Origin: Buchnera aphidicola (Rhopalosiphum padi)
GTDB lineage: Bacteria; Pseudomonadota; Gammaproteobacteria; Enterobacterales; Enterobacteriaceae
Assembly (NCBI RefSeq): GCF_005080845.1
Contig: NZ_CP034858.1
Location: 372,001-436,000 of the forward strand
DNA: 64,000 bases
Reading direction: 5' to 3'
The notes beneath the pieces were generated by a model that had not been told where the DNA came from, searched no databases, and saw only the letters and a program-made list of their open reading frames with translations. Below are positions 18,676 to 29,532 of the stretch, one piece after another. The translations under genes were made by a program, and so were the position numbers. Position 1 is the stretch's first letter, and each line of letters starts with the position of its first letter.

Positions 18676-19455
18676 TTGTTCTTAATTGATTCCCACTGCC
18701 ATATTGACCAACTAAATCATAATTCATTACATGAAAAAATAGAAAAAATATTGAAAAAAGCATATCAAAATCATGTAAAAAAATTTTTAACAGTATCAAC
18801 TTCTATAGATAATTTTTATAAAACAAAAAAATTATTAGATAAATATGATTCTATTTTTTATTCTTGTGGTATTCATCCGTTACATTGTCAAAAAGAAACA
18901 GAAAATCTGAATGAATTAAAAAAATTATCTAATTCTAAGAGTATTATAGCATTAGGAGAGACAGGTTTAGACTATTATTACTCATCTGAAACGAAAAATC
19001 TACAACAAAAATTTTTCCGAGAACATATTAGAATTGCAATAAAACTAAACAAACCAATCATAGTACATAGTCGAAATTCTATAACAGATACAATAAAAAT
19101 ATTAAAGGAAGAAAATGCAGAAAAATGTGGCGGAATTTTACATTCATTTACTGAAAACGAAAAATCAGCATTCAGATTATTAGATATTGGATTTTATATT
19201 TCCTTTTCTGGAATAATTACTTTTAAGAAATCAATTGAATTACGTAATACATTAAAAAAAATACCACTAGAAAAATTATTGATAGAAACAGATTCACCAT
19301 ATTTAGCACCTATACCATACAGAGGAAAAAAAAATCAACCGGCATATCTACTTGAAATAGCAAAAAAAGTTGCTCTTATAAAAGAAATCAGTTTAGAGGA
19401 ATTAGCTCAAATTACTACAAATAATTTTTTTACATTATTTAACTTAAATTTTTAA
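18676..19455 (+). CDS. ycfH: TatD-family metal-dependent hydrolase (YcfH)
   Basis: This is a TatD-type DNase/hydrolase; the exact substrate of YcfH is not settled. The protein has 259 residues (E. coli 265). Metal ligands are visible in DSHCHIDQL at residues 5-13, [23 protein letters not shown] and ETDSPYLAP. The start is TTG, supported by AAAGAG upstream and by alignment with MFLVDSHCHLDGL. It occupies the E. coli position between holB and ptsG. Confidence 0.93.
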   Translation: MFLIDSHCHIDQLNHNSLHEKIEKILKKAYQNHVKKFLTVSTSIDNFYKTKKLLDKYDSIFYSCGIHPLHCQKETENLNELKKLSNSKSIIALGETGLDYYYSSETKNLQQKFFREHIRIAIKLNKPIIVHSRNSITDTIKILKEENAEKCGGILHSFTENEKSAFRLLDIGFYISFSGIITFKKSIELRNTLKKIPLEKLLIETDSPYLAPIPYRGKKNQPAYLLEIAKKVALIKEISLEELAQITTNNFFTLFNLNF

Positions 19456-19511
19456 TAAAATTATATTATTTAATTAATTTAATGTTTTAGATATAGTTAG
19501 GAGTTTTTTAT

Positions 19512-20945
19512 ATGTTTAAAAATGTATTTGCAAGCCTTCAAAAGGTTGGTAAATCACTGATGTTACCTGTTTCAGTATTACCTATTGCAGGAATACTTCT
19601 CGGGATAGGGTCAGCTCATTTCAGATTGATACCAGAAACTATTTCTCAAATTATGGCGCAAACAGGAGGTTCTGTTTTTTCCAATATGCCATTAATTTTT
19701 GCAATTGGTGTAGCTCTTGGATTTAGCAATAATGATGGTGTTGCAGCATTAGCTGCCGTTGTTGCTTACAGTATATTGATACAAACGCTGTCTGCAGTTG
19801 AATCAACTATATTAAATACAGATGTTGATATAATAAAAAACAAAAATTTTTCTGATATTGGCATATTAGGAGGAATTATAGCAGGAGCAATTTCAGCATA
19901 CATGTTTAACAAATTTTATAGAATTCAGCTACCTGAATATTTAGGTTTTTTTGCTGGAAAAAGATTTGTTCCTATTATTTCAGGATTGTTTGCAATATTT
20001 GCAGGATTAATATTATCTTTTATTTGGCCTAGTATAGGTAATAAAATTCAACTTTTTTCTGAATGGGCTGCTTATCAAAACCCTATCATTGCCTTTTCTC
20101 TATACGGTTTAGTAGAAAGAGCATTAGTACCATTTGGTTTGCATCATATATGGAACGTTCCATTTCAAATGCAAATTGGAGAATATAAAAATTCAGTAGG
20201 ACAAATTTTCCATGGAGATATTGCAAGATATATGGCAGGTGATAAAACGGCTGGAAATTTATCAGGTGGATTTATCTTTAAAATGTATGGACTTCCAGGA
20301 GCTGCTTTAGCAATTTGGCATACAGCTAAAAAAGAAAATAGAGCTAAAATAGGGAGTATTATGATTTCTGCAGCTTTAACAGCTTTTTTGACAGGAATTA
20401 CTGAACCAATTGAGTTTTCTTTCATATTAGTCGCTCCAATACTATACGTTGTCCATGCTATTTTAGCAGGATTGTCTTTTCCATTATGTATTTTTTTAAA
20501 TATGCGTGCTGGAACCAGTTTTTCTCACGGATTTATAGATTTTATAGTATTAAGTGGACACAGCAATCAAATATTTCTCTTTCCAATTGTTGGAATTTGC
20601 TACGGTCTTTTATATTACATTATATTTTATTTTTTAATAACCACATTCAATTTAAAAACACCTGGACGTGAAGAAAACAAGAAAACGATATCTTTTAAAA
20701 ATAATATAGAAATAGCACCGTATATTATTGAAGCATTGGGTGGAAAAAATAATATTAAAAATTTAGATGCATGTATTACTAGATTACGTATTACAGTTTT
20801 AGAAATATCAAAAGTCAATCAAGATAGTTTGAAAAATCTTGGGGCAGCAGGTGTAGTTATTTCAGGATCTGGAGTGCAAGCTGTTTTTGGTACTAGATCC
20901 GAAAACATAAAAACCGCAATGGATGAATATATAAATAATATATAA
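19512..20945 (+). CDS. ptsG: PTS glucose-specific enzyme IICB
   Basis: PtsG takes up glucose across the inner membrane and phosphorylates it with phosphate passed from PtsI, PtsH and EIIA-Glc, which are not in this window. The protein has 477 residues, identical to E. coli. The IIC domain (about 1-385) has many hydrophobic segments, and ITEPIEFSF is the sugar-binding GITEPIEF motif. The IIB domain at about 390-477 has the phosphorylated Cys in [20 protein letters not shown] lies upstream. The fhuE gene that follows in E. coli is missing. Likely a main carbon route for the cell. Confidence 0.97.
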   Translation: MFKNVFASLQKVGKSLMLPVSVLPIAGILLGIGSAHFRLIPETISQIMAQTGGSVFSNMPLIFAIGVALGFSNNDGVAALAAVVAYSILIQTLSAVESTILNTDVDIIKNKNFSDIGILGGIIAGAISAYMFNKFYRIQLPEYLGFFAGKRFVPIISGLFAIFAGLILSFIWPSIGNKIQLFSEWAAYQNPIIAFSLYGLVERALVPFGLHHIWNVPFQMQIGEYKNSVGQIFHGDIARYMAGDKTAGNLSGGFIFKMYGLPGAALAIWHTAKKENRAKIGSIMISAALTAFLTGITEPIEFSFILVAPILYVVHAILAGLSFPLCIFLNMRAGTSFSHGFIDFIVLSGHSNQIFLFPIVGICYGLLYYIIFYFLITTFNLKTPGREENKKTISFKNNIEIAPYIIEALGGKNNIKNLDACITRLRITVLEISKVNQDSLKNLGAAGVVISGSGVQAVFGTRSENIKTAMDEYINNI

Positions 20946-20951
20946 TAAAAA

Positions 20952-20975
20952 GGGTGAGTAAAATTTAACTCGCCC
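20952..20975 (+). terminator. Stem-loop after ptsG
   Basis: GGGTGAGT pairs with ACTCGCCC (one G-U) around an 8-base loop. It follows the ptsG stop closely, but no T run follows on the plus strand; the T run is on the minus strand side, so it may be a 3'-end stabiliser rather than a classic terminator. Confidence 0.5.
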
Positions 20976-21024
20976 TAGTATTAATAAAACTTTATATCAA
21001 ATTAAATTATAAAAAAAATATTCT

Positions 21025-21372
21025 ATGAAAAATAAACATTTAATTTTTAAAAAAATAATAAATAAAGAAACATCAACAAAAATTGTTTATCAAGATGAAA
21101 TAGTAACGGCTTTTGAAGATATTTCCCCAAAAGCTCCGATACACATATTAATTATACCTAATACTTTTATAAAAACATCAAATGATATCAATGAAAAAAA
21201 TAAAAATATTTTTGCACACATGTTTTATATTGCTGTTAAAGTAGCTAAAGATAAAAAAATTAGTGAAGATGGCTATAAAATAATTATCAATTGTAATAAA
21301 AATGGTGGACAAGAAATAAACTATCTTCATATGCATTTAGTAGGAGGTGAGAAATTAAAAGCACTATATTAA
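21025..21372 (+). CDS. hinT: HIT-family purine nucleoside phosphoramidase
   Basis: HinT hydrolyses adenosine phosphoramidates and acyl-adenylates. The protein has 115 residues (E. coli 119). [17 protein letters not shown] and [16 protein letters not shown] match the family. The histidine triad, normally HIHMH, reads YLHMH: the first His is Tyr, while the middle catalytic His and the last His remain. The C-terminus, usually RPLGPMLAHKGL, is shortened to EKLKALY. Activity is therefore likely but may be altered. Confidence 0.93.
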   Translation: MKNKHLIFKKIINKETSTKIVYQDEIVTAFEDISPKAPIHILIIPNTFIKTSNDINEKNKNIFAHMFYIAVKVAKDKKISEDGYKIIINCNKNGGQEINYLHMHLVGGEKLKALY

Positions 21373-21410
21373 AAAATATTTGGCTTCTTTAAATTTTATA
21401 AGGTTTAAAA

Positions 21411-21938
21411 TTGAACAAAATTTTATTACTTTTAACTTTTTTTTTATTTTTTATAAGCAGTTGTTCTTTGTTAAAGAATATAAAAAAAACTAATTTCTTT
21501 TTAGAAAAAGAACAGTTTATTTTTTTAAGTTTTGAAAATGCTATTGAAAATGTTATTTTAGAAATATTAAATAATAAGAATATATTTTTTTCTAAAAAAA
21601 TATCGCTATATATTAGTACACTAAAAAATAAAAGCAATATTTTTTTAGAAAATACAAAATTAATTGATATTTTTAAAAAAACTATTTCTAAAAACATAAA
21701 AAAAATACATATTGTTGACATAGAGTCTATTAATAGAACTAAAGAAAAATTAGGATTATCTAAAAATAATAATACATTAAGTATAAACGAAGCGATTTTA
21801 CTTTCTCGTAATAACAATGCAACATACTATCTTGATAGTTGTGTCATGGGTGACAATAAGCCTTTTTTATTAAAAGTTCAATTAATACTTGTAAAGACAG
21901 GAGAAATTATATTTTGTAAAATACAAAAATTTTATTGA
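21411..21938 (+). CDS. lpoB: Outer-membrane lipoprotein LpoB, activator of PBP1b (minimal form)
   Basis: LpoB reaches through the periplasm to stimulate the glycan polymerase PBP1b. The protein has 175 residues (E. coli 213). A signal peptide ends in FISSC, with Cys18 as the lipidated residue. The Pro-rich linker that lets the E. coli protein span the periplasm is absent, and a short Lys/Phe-rich stretch remains. The globular domain matches at VDIESINRTKEKLGLS and LKVQLILVKTGEIIF. The start is TTG with AAGG seven bases upstream. ycfL, which lies before it in E. coli, is gone. Identification rests on the C-terminal half and on position after hinT. Confidence 0.85.
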   Translation: MNKILLLLTFFLFFISSCSLLKNIKKTNFFLEKEQFIFLSFENAIENVILEILNNKNIFFSKKISLYISTLKNKSNIFLENTKLIDIFKKTISKNIKKIHIVDIESINRTKEKLGLSKNNNTLSINEAILLSRNNNATYYLDSCVMGDNKPFLLKVQLILVKTGEIIFCKIQKFY

Positions 21939-21980
21939 TAAACTAGAAATAAAATTACTTTTATTTTACAGAAAAAAATT

Positions 21981-22061
21981 ACTTTCTACTAAAAAATAAA
22001 AAATAAAATTTTTACTGATATTAAAATCAATTTCTTTATTTTTTATAAATCAGTAGAAAGT
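21981..22061. terminator. Long imperfect hairpin between lpoB and the porin gene
   Basis: ACTTTCTACT (21981-21990) pairs with AGTAGAAAGT (22052-22061), and inside it AAAAAATAAA can pair with TTTATTTTTT. It lies between convergent genes, with T-rich flanks on both sides, and probably terminates both. Confidence 0.6.
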
Positions 22062-22125
22062 TTTTATTTTTAATAATTAAATTCTAAAAATTTCTATAAA
22101 ATACAAAAAATTATATTCAATAACA

Positions 22126-23235
22126 TTAGAATTGATAAACTACTCCAGCACCAATAATATTATCTGTAGAAATTTTATTTTTTGTATTAAATTCGTTTTC
22201 TTTTAATAAGTTAATTTTATAATTCATATATGTTGAAACATTTTTATTAAATTCATAACGAGTAGAAATATTAATTTGTTTTGCTAAATCTAATTCACTT
22301 TTATTCGGAGCGTTTGAATTTTGTCCTTTAGAATCTAAATAGCTTAAAGAAGGATGAAATCCAGAGTCAAAACTATATTCTGCAATGGCTTCAATATTTT
22401 GTGTTTCGTTAATAAAACGATTACTAGGAATATGATGCGGTGTTAAATTACGAGCAGCACCATAAAAAGCTGCAATATATACATTATTAGCATCATATTT
22501 AAAACCTAATCCATATGAGTCGACAGATTCATTTTTTAAATCTTTTTTATTTTGATCAGATGTTAATCTTTCAGATGTAAAACAAGAACCAACAGCAGTT
22601 AGTCCAGAATCACTCTCATATTTTAATGATGCCCCCCAACCAGCACTATTTTGCTGATCTGAAATTCTATTTTTGATTTCATCTTGATATTGTAATGCAA
22701 AACTAACACCGTCTACTAAACCAAAAACGTTGTTATTTCTATAAGTAAGTAAACTATTATTTCTACCTACCATGTAATTATCATTATATGCAAATACGCT
22801 TTTATTATTAATATATGGAATATGATTTGTTAATGATTGAGCATCATGAATAACACCATAATTACGACCATAATCTATTGATCCTAAATTACCATATTTT
22901 AAACCGGCATACCCTAAACGTACAGTATTAGGTTGTTGTTTATCCATTAGTTCTTCTGGCATAAAAAGATCTGTTTTATATTCAATTTTAGCGTAACTTG
23001 ATAGTTTATCAGTAATATTTATTTTTCCTGATAATCCTAAAATAGCATTTGTATTATCTTCTTTAGAAGCAATTTTAGTAGATAGGAATTTGTTAGAAAA
23101 ATTATGATTGGGATTCATACTACCATATAGTTCTAATTTATTACCATTTTTGTTGAAAATTTCTACAGCATTTACTGAACTGTTACTAGCGAATAGCATT
23201 GGTATTAAAATTGCCAAAGATTTATGATTTTTCAT
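22126..23235 (-). CDS. ompF: OmpF/OmpC-type general porin with altered constriction zone
   Basis: This is a trimeric 16-strand outer-membrane porin. Residues 1-23 are a signal peptide (cleavage after SVNA); the mature part begins VEIFNKNGNKLELYG and ends in VVYQF, the Phe needed for outer-membrane insertion. GLKYGNLGSIDYGRNYGV and NVFGLVDGVSFALQYQ are porin hallmarks. Its position before asnS is that of ompF. Against mature E. coli OmpF, pore residues K16, R42, D113, E117 and D121 align with Ser, Ile, Asn, Tyr and Lys; R82 and R132 are kept. The PEFGGD motif of loop 3 is lost. Pore charge is thus very different. AAGG lies 13 bases from the ATG. Confidence 0.94.
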   Translation of the reverse strand: MKNHKSLAILIPMLFASNSSVNAVEIFNKNGNKLELYGSMNPNHNFSNKFLSTKIASKEDNTNAILGLSGKINITDKLSSYAKIEYKTDLFMPEELMDKQQPNTVRLGYAGLKYGNLGSIDYGRNYGVIHDAQSLTNHIPYINNKSVFAYNDNYMVGRNNSLLTYRNNNVFGLVDGVSFALQYQDEIKNRISDQQNSAGWGASLKYESDSGLTAVGSCFTSERLTSDQNKKDLKNESVDSYGLGFKYDANNVYIAAFYGAARNLTPHHIPSNRFINETQNIEAIAEYSFDSGFHPSLSYLDSKGQNSNAPNKSELDLAKQINISTRYEFNKNVSTYMNYKINLLKENEFNTKNKISTDNIIGAGVVYQF

Positions 23236-23300
23236 AATTTTTATACTACCTTTTTAGTAAAAATAGTTTATGTTAAAAAACAGATGTAAATTAAAGAATG

Positions 23301-23330
23301 ATTATATTCTCATAAAGTTTTAATTGATAA
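23301..23330 (-). promoter_or_regulatory. Candidate porin promoter
   Basis: On the minus strand TTATCA (23330-23325) and TATAAT (23306-23301) are 18 bases apart, about 65 bases before the porin ATG. The -35 matches the consensus at four of six positions. No OmpR-type direct repeats were recognised. Tentative in AT-rich DNA. Confidence 0.4.
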
Positions 23331-23374
23331 AACATTATTAAAATAGCAAATAATTTTATATACAAAAAAAATGC

Positions 23375-24775
23375 TTAAAAATTAGCGTTTTTAACAGTAC
23401 GAGGAAATGGAATTACATCTCTTATATTTGATATTCCAGTAATATAAGAAATTAATCGTTCAAAACCCATCCCAAAACCTGCATGATGAACAGTACCATA
23501 ACGACGAAGATCTCGATACCACCAATAATCTTCTTGTTTTAAACCTAATTCTGATAAACGTAAATCTAAAACTGCAATACGTTCTTCACGTTGAGAACCA
23601 CCTATTAATTCTCCAACACCTGGAACTAGCAAATCCATTGCAGCAACAGTTTTTTTATCGTCATTTAACCTCATGTAAAATGCTTTTAATTCTTTAGGAT
23701 AATTAATTATTACTATAGGTGCTTTAAAATATTTTTCTACAAGAAACCTCTCGTGTTCAGTATTAAGATCAATTCCTAAAGAAACAACATTCTCAAATTT
23801 ATTTTTAGAATTTAATAAAATATCTATGGCATCTTTATAATTTATATGTATAAAATCTACTAATAAAAAATTTTCCAGACGATTAATTATATCATTATCA
23901 ATATAATTTTTAAGAAATTTAATATCATTCATACAATATTTTAAAATAGATTTACAAATATATTTCAACATATCTTCAGCAAATAATGATATTTCATATA
24001 AATTACAAAATGACGATTCAATTTCTAACATCCAAAATTCTGCTAAATGACGACTGGTATTAGAGTTTTCAGCTCTAAATGTAGGGCCAAAAGTATATAC
24101 TTTTGATACAGAACAAGCATATGTTTCTAAATTAAGTTGTCCCGAAACAGTTAAAAAAGATTCTTTTCCGAAAAAATCTTTTTTAAAATCAACGGAACCA
24201 TTTGTTTTTTTAGGAATATTTTTCATATCCATTGTTGAAACACGAAACATCTCCCCTGCACCTTCTGTATTAAGTCCAGTAATAATAGGTGTAGGAATCC
24301 AATAATAACCTTTTTGATGTAAAAATTTATGTAATGATTGAAATATATGATTTCTTATTCTTACTATTACTCCAATTAAATTCGTTCTAGAACGCAAATG
24401 CGCCACTTCTCTTAAGTGTTCTAGACTATGTTTTTTTGCAGACATTGGATAAGTATCTGGATTTTGAATCCATCCTAATACCTGAAGTCTTTTCGCTTTT
24501 ATTTCATATTTTTGTTTTTTTCCTATAGATAAAATAAGAATTCCAGTTATTGTTACAGAACAACCAATAGTTAAATGCAATATATCTTTATGATAATTGG
24601 ACAAAGTATTATTAGCAACAACTTGTATGCAATCAAAACATGAACCATCATAAATTGTAATAAAAGATAAACCAGATTTCGAACTTCTACGACTTCGAAC
24701 CCATCCAGATACAGTAATGGAAGTATTTACTATAATATCATCTTTATAAATTTCTGATATTGATATTGTGCTCAT
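23375..24775 (-). CDS. asnS: Asparaginyl-tRNA synthetase
   Basis: AsnS charges tRNA-Asn. I start at the ATG giving [10 protein letters not shown], which aligns with the E. coli start, rather than an in-frame upstream codon; this gives exactly 466 residues as in E. coli. The N-terminal OB fold ([16 protein letters not shown]) binds the anticodon. The class II core has [19 protein letters not shown] (motif 2) and [15 protein letters not shown] (motif 3). AAGGA-like bases lie upstream. It lies between the porin gene and pncB, as in E. coli. Confidence 0.98.
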   Translation of the reverse strand: MSTISISEIYKDDIIVNTSITVSGWVRSRRSSKSGLSFITIYDGSCFDCIQVVANNTLSNYHKDILHLTIGCSVTITGILILSIGKKQKYEIKAKRLQVLGWIQNPDTYPMSAKKHSLEHLREVAHLRSRTNLIGVIVRIRNHIFQSLHKFLHQKGYYWIPTPIITGLNTEGAGEMFRVSTMDMKNIPKKTNGSVDFKKDFFGKESFLTVSGQLNLETYACSVSKVYTFGPTFRAENSNTSRHLAEFWMLEIESSFCNLYEISLFAEDMLKYICKSILKYCMNDIKFLKNYIDNDIINRLENFLLVDFIHINYKDAIDILLNSKNKFENVVSLGIDLNTEHERFLVEKYFKAPIVIINYPKELKAFYMRLNDDKKTVAAMDLLVPGVGELIGGSQREERIAVLDLRLSELGLKQEDYWWYRDLRRYGTVHHAGFGMGFERLISYITGISNIRDVIPFPRTVKNANF

Positions 24776-24845
24776 AATTTTTTCCTTGTATCTTTTTTTT
24801 AAATAGTCTATCGAAAGATAGTCAATCAATATGACTAGTTTTAAA

Positions 24846-26042
24846 TCAAAATGTTAACGATAAATCAAACGCTTTACACAAAGATTTAATAAACTCTCTA
24901 TCTAAACAAAAGGTTTTACCAGGGCTATCAGATAATTTAGCAACTGGTTTACCATTACATTTAACAAGTTTAATTACTATATTTAATGGCTTAACATTTG
25001 GAATATCACAAGTTAATTGTGTTCCAATACCAAATATAACATTTATTCTATTATTAAACTTTTTATAAAGAGATATAATCTTGCTAAAATTTAAATTATC
25101 TGAAAACAATAATGTTTTAGTAGTAGGATCAATTCCTAAACGTTCATAATGTTTAAGAGCTTTCTCACCCCATTTCACTGGGTCCCCTGAATCATGTCTA
25201 ATACCCTGGTAAGATTTTGAAAAAAACAAATTAAAATCACGTAAAAATGAATCCATTGTAATACAATCTGTAAGAGCAATACTTAAATGTTGATTATATT
25301 GACATAACCATGTTTTCAATGCCAATATTTGACTATTTCTTAGACTGGAACTAATTTGTTGATGTGCTTGAAACCATTCGTGAGCTTGAGTTCCTACTGG
25401 TAGTAATTTTAAAATACGTGATATATGGTAATTACTTGAACCAATTAAAAAAGGAAATTTATCTTTTAATCGTTTTATAATTGAATATTGTACATCATAA
25501 GAAAATCGCCTTCTTGTTCCAAAATCCACTATTTTTAAACGAGATAAATCTAAATGCCTATTTTTTTGAAAAAATTCTGTTAATTTTTTATCTAAATGCT
25601 GTACTGCAATATTTGAAGTAATTTCTGGATAGCAATGTTTATGAAAAATTTCACTAATTAATGATAAAATAGGGACTTCCCATAAAATTACTTCTTTCCA
25701 TAATCCACTTATACGAATATGTAATTGACCATGATAATTACTTACTTTAACTTGTGTAATATTATAACGAAATTTTTTCAACCAATATAAATATTCTCTT
25801 TTAAAAAATGGAAAAGTAGTCATATATAAATATTCTTCGTGACTAAGAGATAAAGAAGACATCATATTGATTTGATCTAATAAAATATGAGAATAACAAC
25901 CTAAAATATTAGGACCTCTACAAATAAATTCTGCAACTACATTTACATTTTTATAATGATAAAAAACAGCTTGTTGCATATGAAGTTTATATGCATCAGT
26001 ATCAAGTAATGTTTTTACTATTGGGTAATTATATCGTTTCAT
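24846..26042 (-). CDS. pncB: Nicotinate phosphoribosyltransferase
   Basis: PncB makes nicotinate mononucleotide from nicotinate, PRPP and ATP, so NAD can be made from host-supplied nicotinate. The protein has 398 residues (E. coli 400). [44 protein letters not shown] and [14 protein letters not shown] are all family motifs; the last is the PRPP-binding region. It is 70 bases upstream of asnS on the same strand and divergent from pyrD. Confidence 0.97.
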   Translation of the reverse strand: MKRYNYPIVKTLLDTDAYKLHMQQAVFYHYKNVNVVAEFICRGPNILGCYSHILLDQINMMSSLSLSHEEYLYMTTFPFFKREYLYWLKKFRYNITQVKVSNYHGQLHIRISGLWKEVILWEVPILSLISEIFHKHCYPEITSNIAVQHLDKKLTEFFQKNRHLDLSRLKIVDFGTRRRFSYDVQYSIIKRLKDKFPFLIGSSNYHISRILKLLPVGTQAHEWFQAHQQISSSLRNSQILALKTWLCQYNQHLSIALTDCITMDSFLRDFNLFFSKSYQGIRHDSGDPVKWGEKALKHYERLGIDPTTKTLLFSDNLNFSKIISLYKKFNNRINVIFGIGTQLTCDIPNVKPLNIVIKLVKCNGKPVAKLSDSPGKTFCLDREFIKSLCKAFDLSLTF

Positions 26043-26270
26043 AATATATATGTTTTCATAGTATTCTTTTTTATAGTATGATAATTATGATATAATTTTA
26101 TATTTAAAATATATAAAATATTAAAAAAATTATAACAATAATCCCAATATGTATAAAAATATAACATAAATAAAAAGGTTATCAATTTTAAAAAAATAGT
26201 GTTTTTTTATTAAAAAAATATATATAAAAATTTTTAATAAATTCTTAACTGTTCTTAGAAAGGAATTATA

Positions 26271-27281
26271 ATGTTTTACTATTTAATTCGTAAACTTTTA
26301 TTTTTAATTGACCCTGAAAAAGCACATATACTAACATTAAAATATTTTAATTCTAAAAAAATTCAAATTCTAAGAAATTTTTTTATTAAACCAATTCCAT
26401 TAAAAAAAATAAAATGTATGGGGTTGACCTTTAATAATAAAATTGGTCTGGCTGCAGGAATGGATAAAAATGGAGATTATATAGATTCTTTATCTCAAAT
26501 AGGATTTGGTTTTATCGAAGTAGGAACAGTTACTCCCTTACCCCAGTATGGAAATCCAAAACCTAGAATCTTTAGAATATCTTCAGTAGAAGGAATTATT
26601 AATAGAATGGGGTTTAATAATTTAGGAATAGATTATTTAGTTTCTAATATAAAAAAATCTAAATTTAAAGGAATAATTGGTGTAAACATAGGAAAAAATA
26701 AAAAAACAAAAATTGAAGATGCAATAAAAGATTATTTAATTTGTATAGAAAAAGTATATTTTTATGCCAGTTATATTGCTATTAATATTTCCTCTCCAAA
26801 TACTATTAATTTAAGACAACTACAATATGGTATATTGTTTGAAAATTTATTACGAGATATAAAAAAAAAACAAAGAGAAATGCATTCCAAATATTCTAAA
26901 TATGTACCAATAGTAATTAAAATTTCTCCAGATCTATCAAAAAAAGAATTAATTTACATTTCCAATAAGTTAATTGACTATAAAATAGATGGAGTGATTG
27001 CAACTAATACAACATTAGATCGTTCATTAATACCTAAAATTAAAAATAGTAGACAAGAAGGAGGATTGAGTGGTTTACCTTTACAAAAAAAAAGCAACGA
27101 TGTGATATCAATACTATATAAAAGTCTAAAAAGAAAAATTCCTATTATCGGAGTTGGTGGTATTAATTCTATAAATTCTGCTAGAGAAAAAATTATGTGT
27201 GGAGCTAATTTAATACAAGTATATTCTGGATTAATATATCATGGTCCAAATTTTATTAGAAAAATAATTAGAAACCTATAA
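26271..27281 (+). CDS. pyrD: Dihydroorotate dehydrogenase (quinone), class 2
   Basis: PyrD oxidises dihydroorotate to orotate with quinone as acceptor at the inner membrane. The protein has 336 residues, as in E. coli. The N-terminal helix ([17 protein letters not shown]) is the membrane/quinone-binding part. The catalytic Ser of class 2 enzymes lies in [17 protein letters not shown]-binding segments include [14 protein letters not shown] and GVGGINS. AGGAATTATA precedes the ATG. With pyrC, pyrB and pyrI also present, this window holds four genes for three steps of UMP synthesis. Confidence 0.97.
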   Translation: MFYYLIRKLLFLIDPEKAHILTLKYFNSKKIQILRNFFIKPIPLKKIKCMGLTFNNKIGLAAGMDKNGDYIDSLSQIGFGFIEVGTVTPLPQYGNPKPRIFRISSVEGIINRMGFNNLGIDYLVSNIKKSKFKGIIGVNIGKNKKTKIEDAIKDYLICIEKVYFYASYIAINISSPNTINLRQLQYGILFENLLRDIKKKQREMHSKYSKYVPIVIKISPDLSKKELIYISNKLIDYKIDGVIATNTTLDRSLIPKIKNSRQEGGLSGLPLQKKSNDVISILYKSLKRKIPIIGVGGINSINSAREKIMCGANLIQVYSGLIYHGPNFIRKIIRNL

Positions 27282-27415
27282 AGTAAAAGTGTTTTATATA
27301 AATTAAAAATTTATTTCTTAAGAATGTTTATTGATTTTTTTTATTAAAAAATATTTTTAGATATCAACTTTTTAAAAAACTTTAAACATTTTTTAAAAAA
27401 AATGAAAGTAAAAAA

Positions 27416-29509
27416 ATGAATTGTTTATTTGCTAGTACAAATTTTGGATGTGAAAAATTATTAGAAAAAGAACTCCTGTCGCTAGGAGGTAAAAATTTAA
27501 AAATTATAAAAGGTGGTATTTATTATGAAGGAGAAGATTTAGTATTATATAATACTTTAATGTGGAGCAGAATTTCTTCAAGAATTTTTTTATGCATAAA
27601 AAAATTTATTATAACAAATAGCGATGATTTATATAAAAATACTTATAACATTAATTGGACTAAAATATTATACTTAGAAAAAACTTTTTTAGTTAAATTT
27701 AAGGGAACAAATAATATTATTAAAAATAGTTTATTTGGTTCATTAAAAATTAAAGATGCGATTGTTGATAAATTTTACCAAAAATATTCTACTCGTCCTA
27801 ATATAAATCTTCTTACTCCAGATATTCGTATTACAGCATATTTATTTCACAACTCAGTACATGTTATGTTAGATTTAAGTGGAGAGTCTTTAAATAAAAG
27901 AGGATATCGTAAATTTTTTGATATTGCTCCTATTAAAGAGAATTTAAGTTCAGCAATTATATTAAGTTCAGGATGGAAAAAAAACACTCCTTTAATAGAT
28001 CCTATGTGTGGATCAGGAACACTATTAATTGAAGCGGCAATGATGTCTTCTGATAGAGCTCCTGGACTTACAAGAAAAAAATGGGGATTTCAATCTTGGA
28101 AAAGACACAATGAAAACATTTGGAATAAAATTTTAAAAAAAGCAAAAGAAAGATTTGAAATAGGTATAAAAACATGTGTTAAAAATTATTTTATAGGATA
28201 TGATTTCAATCCTAATATTATAAAAAAAGCCAAAAAAAATGCAATAAATGCAAATTTAGAAAATATTGTTAACTTTGTTGCATGTGATTTAAAGTATCTT
28301 AAAAATCCCTATCAAAGCAAAGAAATTGGAACATTAATAAGTAATCCCCCTTATGGAGAAAGATATGAAACTGAAAATAATTTAATAGCTTTATATATTG
28401 AACTAGGAATTGTATCAAAAAAACACTTCAAAAATTGGAAATTATCAGTATTCAGTTCTTCTAAATTTTTATTAACGTTTTTACAAATGGAATCATATGA
28501 AGAATTATTTTTTAAAAATGGTCCATTAGATTGCCGTTTAAAAAACTATGAAATATTTTCAAATAAACTTAATGATAACAGTGAAGAATATCAAAATAGA
28601 CTACGAAAAAATTTTAAAAAATTAAAAAAATGGAATGATTTAAAAGAAGTAGAATGTTTTCGTGTATATGATTCAGATCTTCCAAATTATAAAATAATAG
28701 TAGACATTTATAAAAAATGGCTAGTCATTCAAGAATATCAAGCACCAAAATCAATAAATTACCAAGAAGCGCATAAAAGATTATGCAGTGCTATTTACCA
28801 TAGCAAAGAAATATTGTCTATTCCTACAAATAATATAGTAATAAAATTTAGAAAAAAACAAAAAAACAAAGAACAATACCAAAAATTATTTAATAAGAAT
28901 AGTTTTTTTATAATTAAAGAATATCATGTAAAGTTAATAGTAAATTTAATTGATTATTTAGATACTGGTTTATTTTCAGAACATCGACTTGTAAGAAAAT
29001 TATTAGGTAAAATGTCTATAGGAAAAGATTTTTTAAATTTATTTTCATATACTGGTGCTGCTACTGTTTATGCAGGATTAGGAAAAGCTAAAAGCACTAC
29101 AACTATAGATATATCCAATACATATATTGGATGGTCCATGCGTAATATGTCTATCAACAATTTAATAAATAGTAAAAATATTTTTATTCAAGAAGATTGT
29201 TTAGAATGGATTGTTTTAACTAATAAAAAATTTGATTTAATTTTCATAAATCCACCTACTTTTTCAAATTCTAAGAGAATGAAAAAAACTTTTGAATTAA
29301 AAAGAGATTATATTGAATTGATAATAAATCTAAAAAGAATCTTACGTAAAGATGGTGATATTATTTTTTCAAGCTCAACACATAATTTTGAAATTAATTT
29401 AGACGATATTAAAAAAATAAATCTATATGCAAGAAAAATTACTCATTTAATACAAACAAAAGATTATTTAAAAAAGAATTATCATTCTTGGTTAATAAAA
29501 CATATTTAA
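27416..29509 (+). CDS. rlmL: 23S rRNA methyltransferase RlmKL (two domains)
   Basis: In E. coli this fusion protein makes m2G2445 (RlmL) and m7G2069 (RlmK) in 23S rRNA. The protein has 697 residues (E. coli 702). The N-terminal part (1-160) holds a THUMP domain. The first methyltransferase has DPMCGSGTLLIEAA and the catalytic NPPYGER motif (about residue 310). The second has LNLFSYTGAATVYAG and INPPTFSNSKRM (about 610). Both active sites look complete. The uup gene begins 23 bases later. Confidence 0.95.
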   Translation: MNCLFASTNFGCEKLLEKELLSLGGKNLKIIKGGIYYEGEDLVLYNTLMWSRISSRIFLCIKKFIITNSDDLYKNTYNINWTKILYLEKTFLVKFKGTNNIIKNSLFGSLKIKDAIVDKFYQKYSTRPNINLLTPDIRITAYLFHNSVHVMLDLSGESLNKRGYRKFFDIAPIKENLSSAIILSSGWKKNTPLIDPMCGSGTLLIEAAMMSSDRAPGLTRKKWGFQSWKRHNENIWNKILKKAKERFEIGIKTCVKNYFIGYDFNPNIIKKAKKNAINANLENIVNFVACDLKYLKNPYQSKEIGTLISNPPYGERYETENNLIALYIELGIVSKKHFKNWKLSVFSSSKFLLTFLQMESYEELFFKNGPLDCRLKNYEIFSNKLNDNSEEYQNRLRKNFKKLKKWNDLKEVECFRVYDSDLPNYKIIVDIYKKWLVIQEYQAPKSINYQEAHKRLCSAIYHSKEILSIPTNNIVIKFRKKQKNKEQYQKLFNKNSFFIIKEYHVKLIVNLIDYLDTGLFSEHRLVRKLLGKMSIGKDFLNLFSYTGAATVYAGLGKAKSTTTIDISNTYIGWSMRNMSINNLINSKNIFIQEDCLEWIVLTNKKFDLIFINPPTFSNSKRMKKTFELKRDYIELIINLKRILRKDGDIIFSSSTHNFEINLDDIKKINLYARKITHLIQTKDYLKKNYHSWLIKHI

Positions 29510-29532
29510 TAAACTCAAAAAACGAGAAACAT

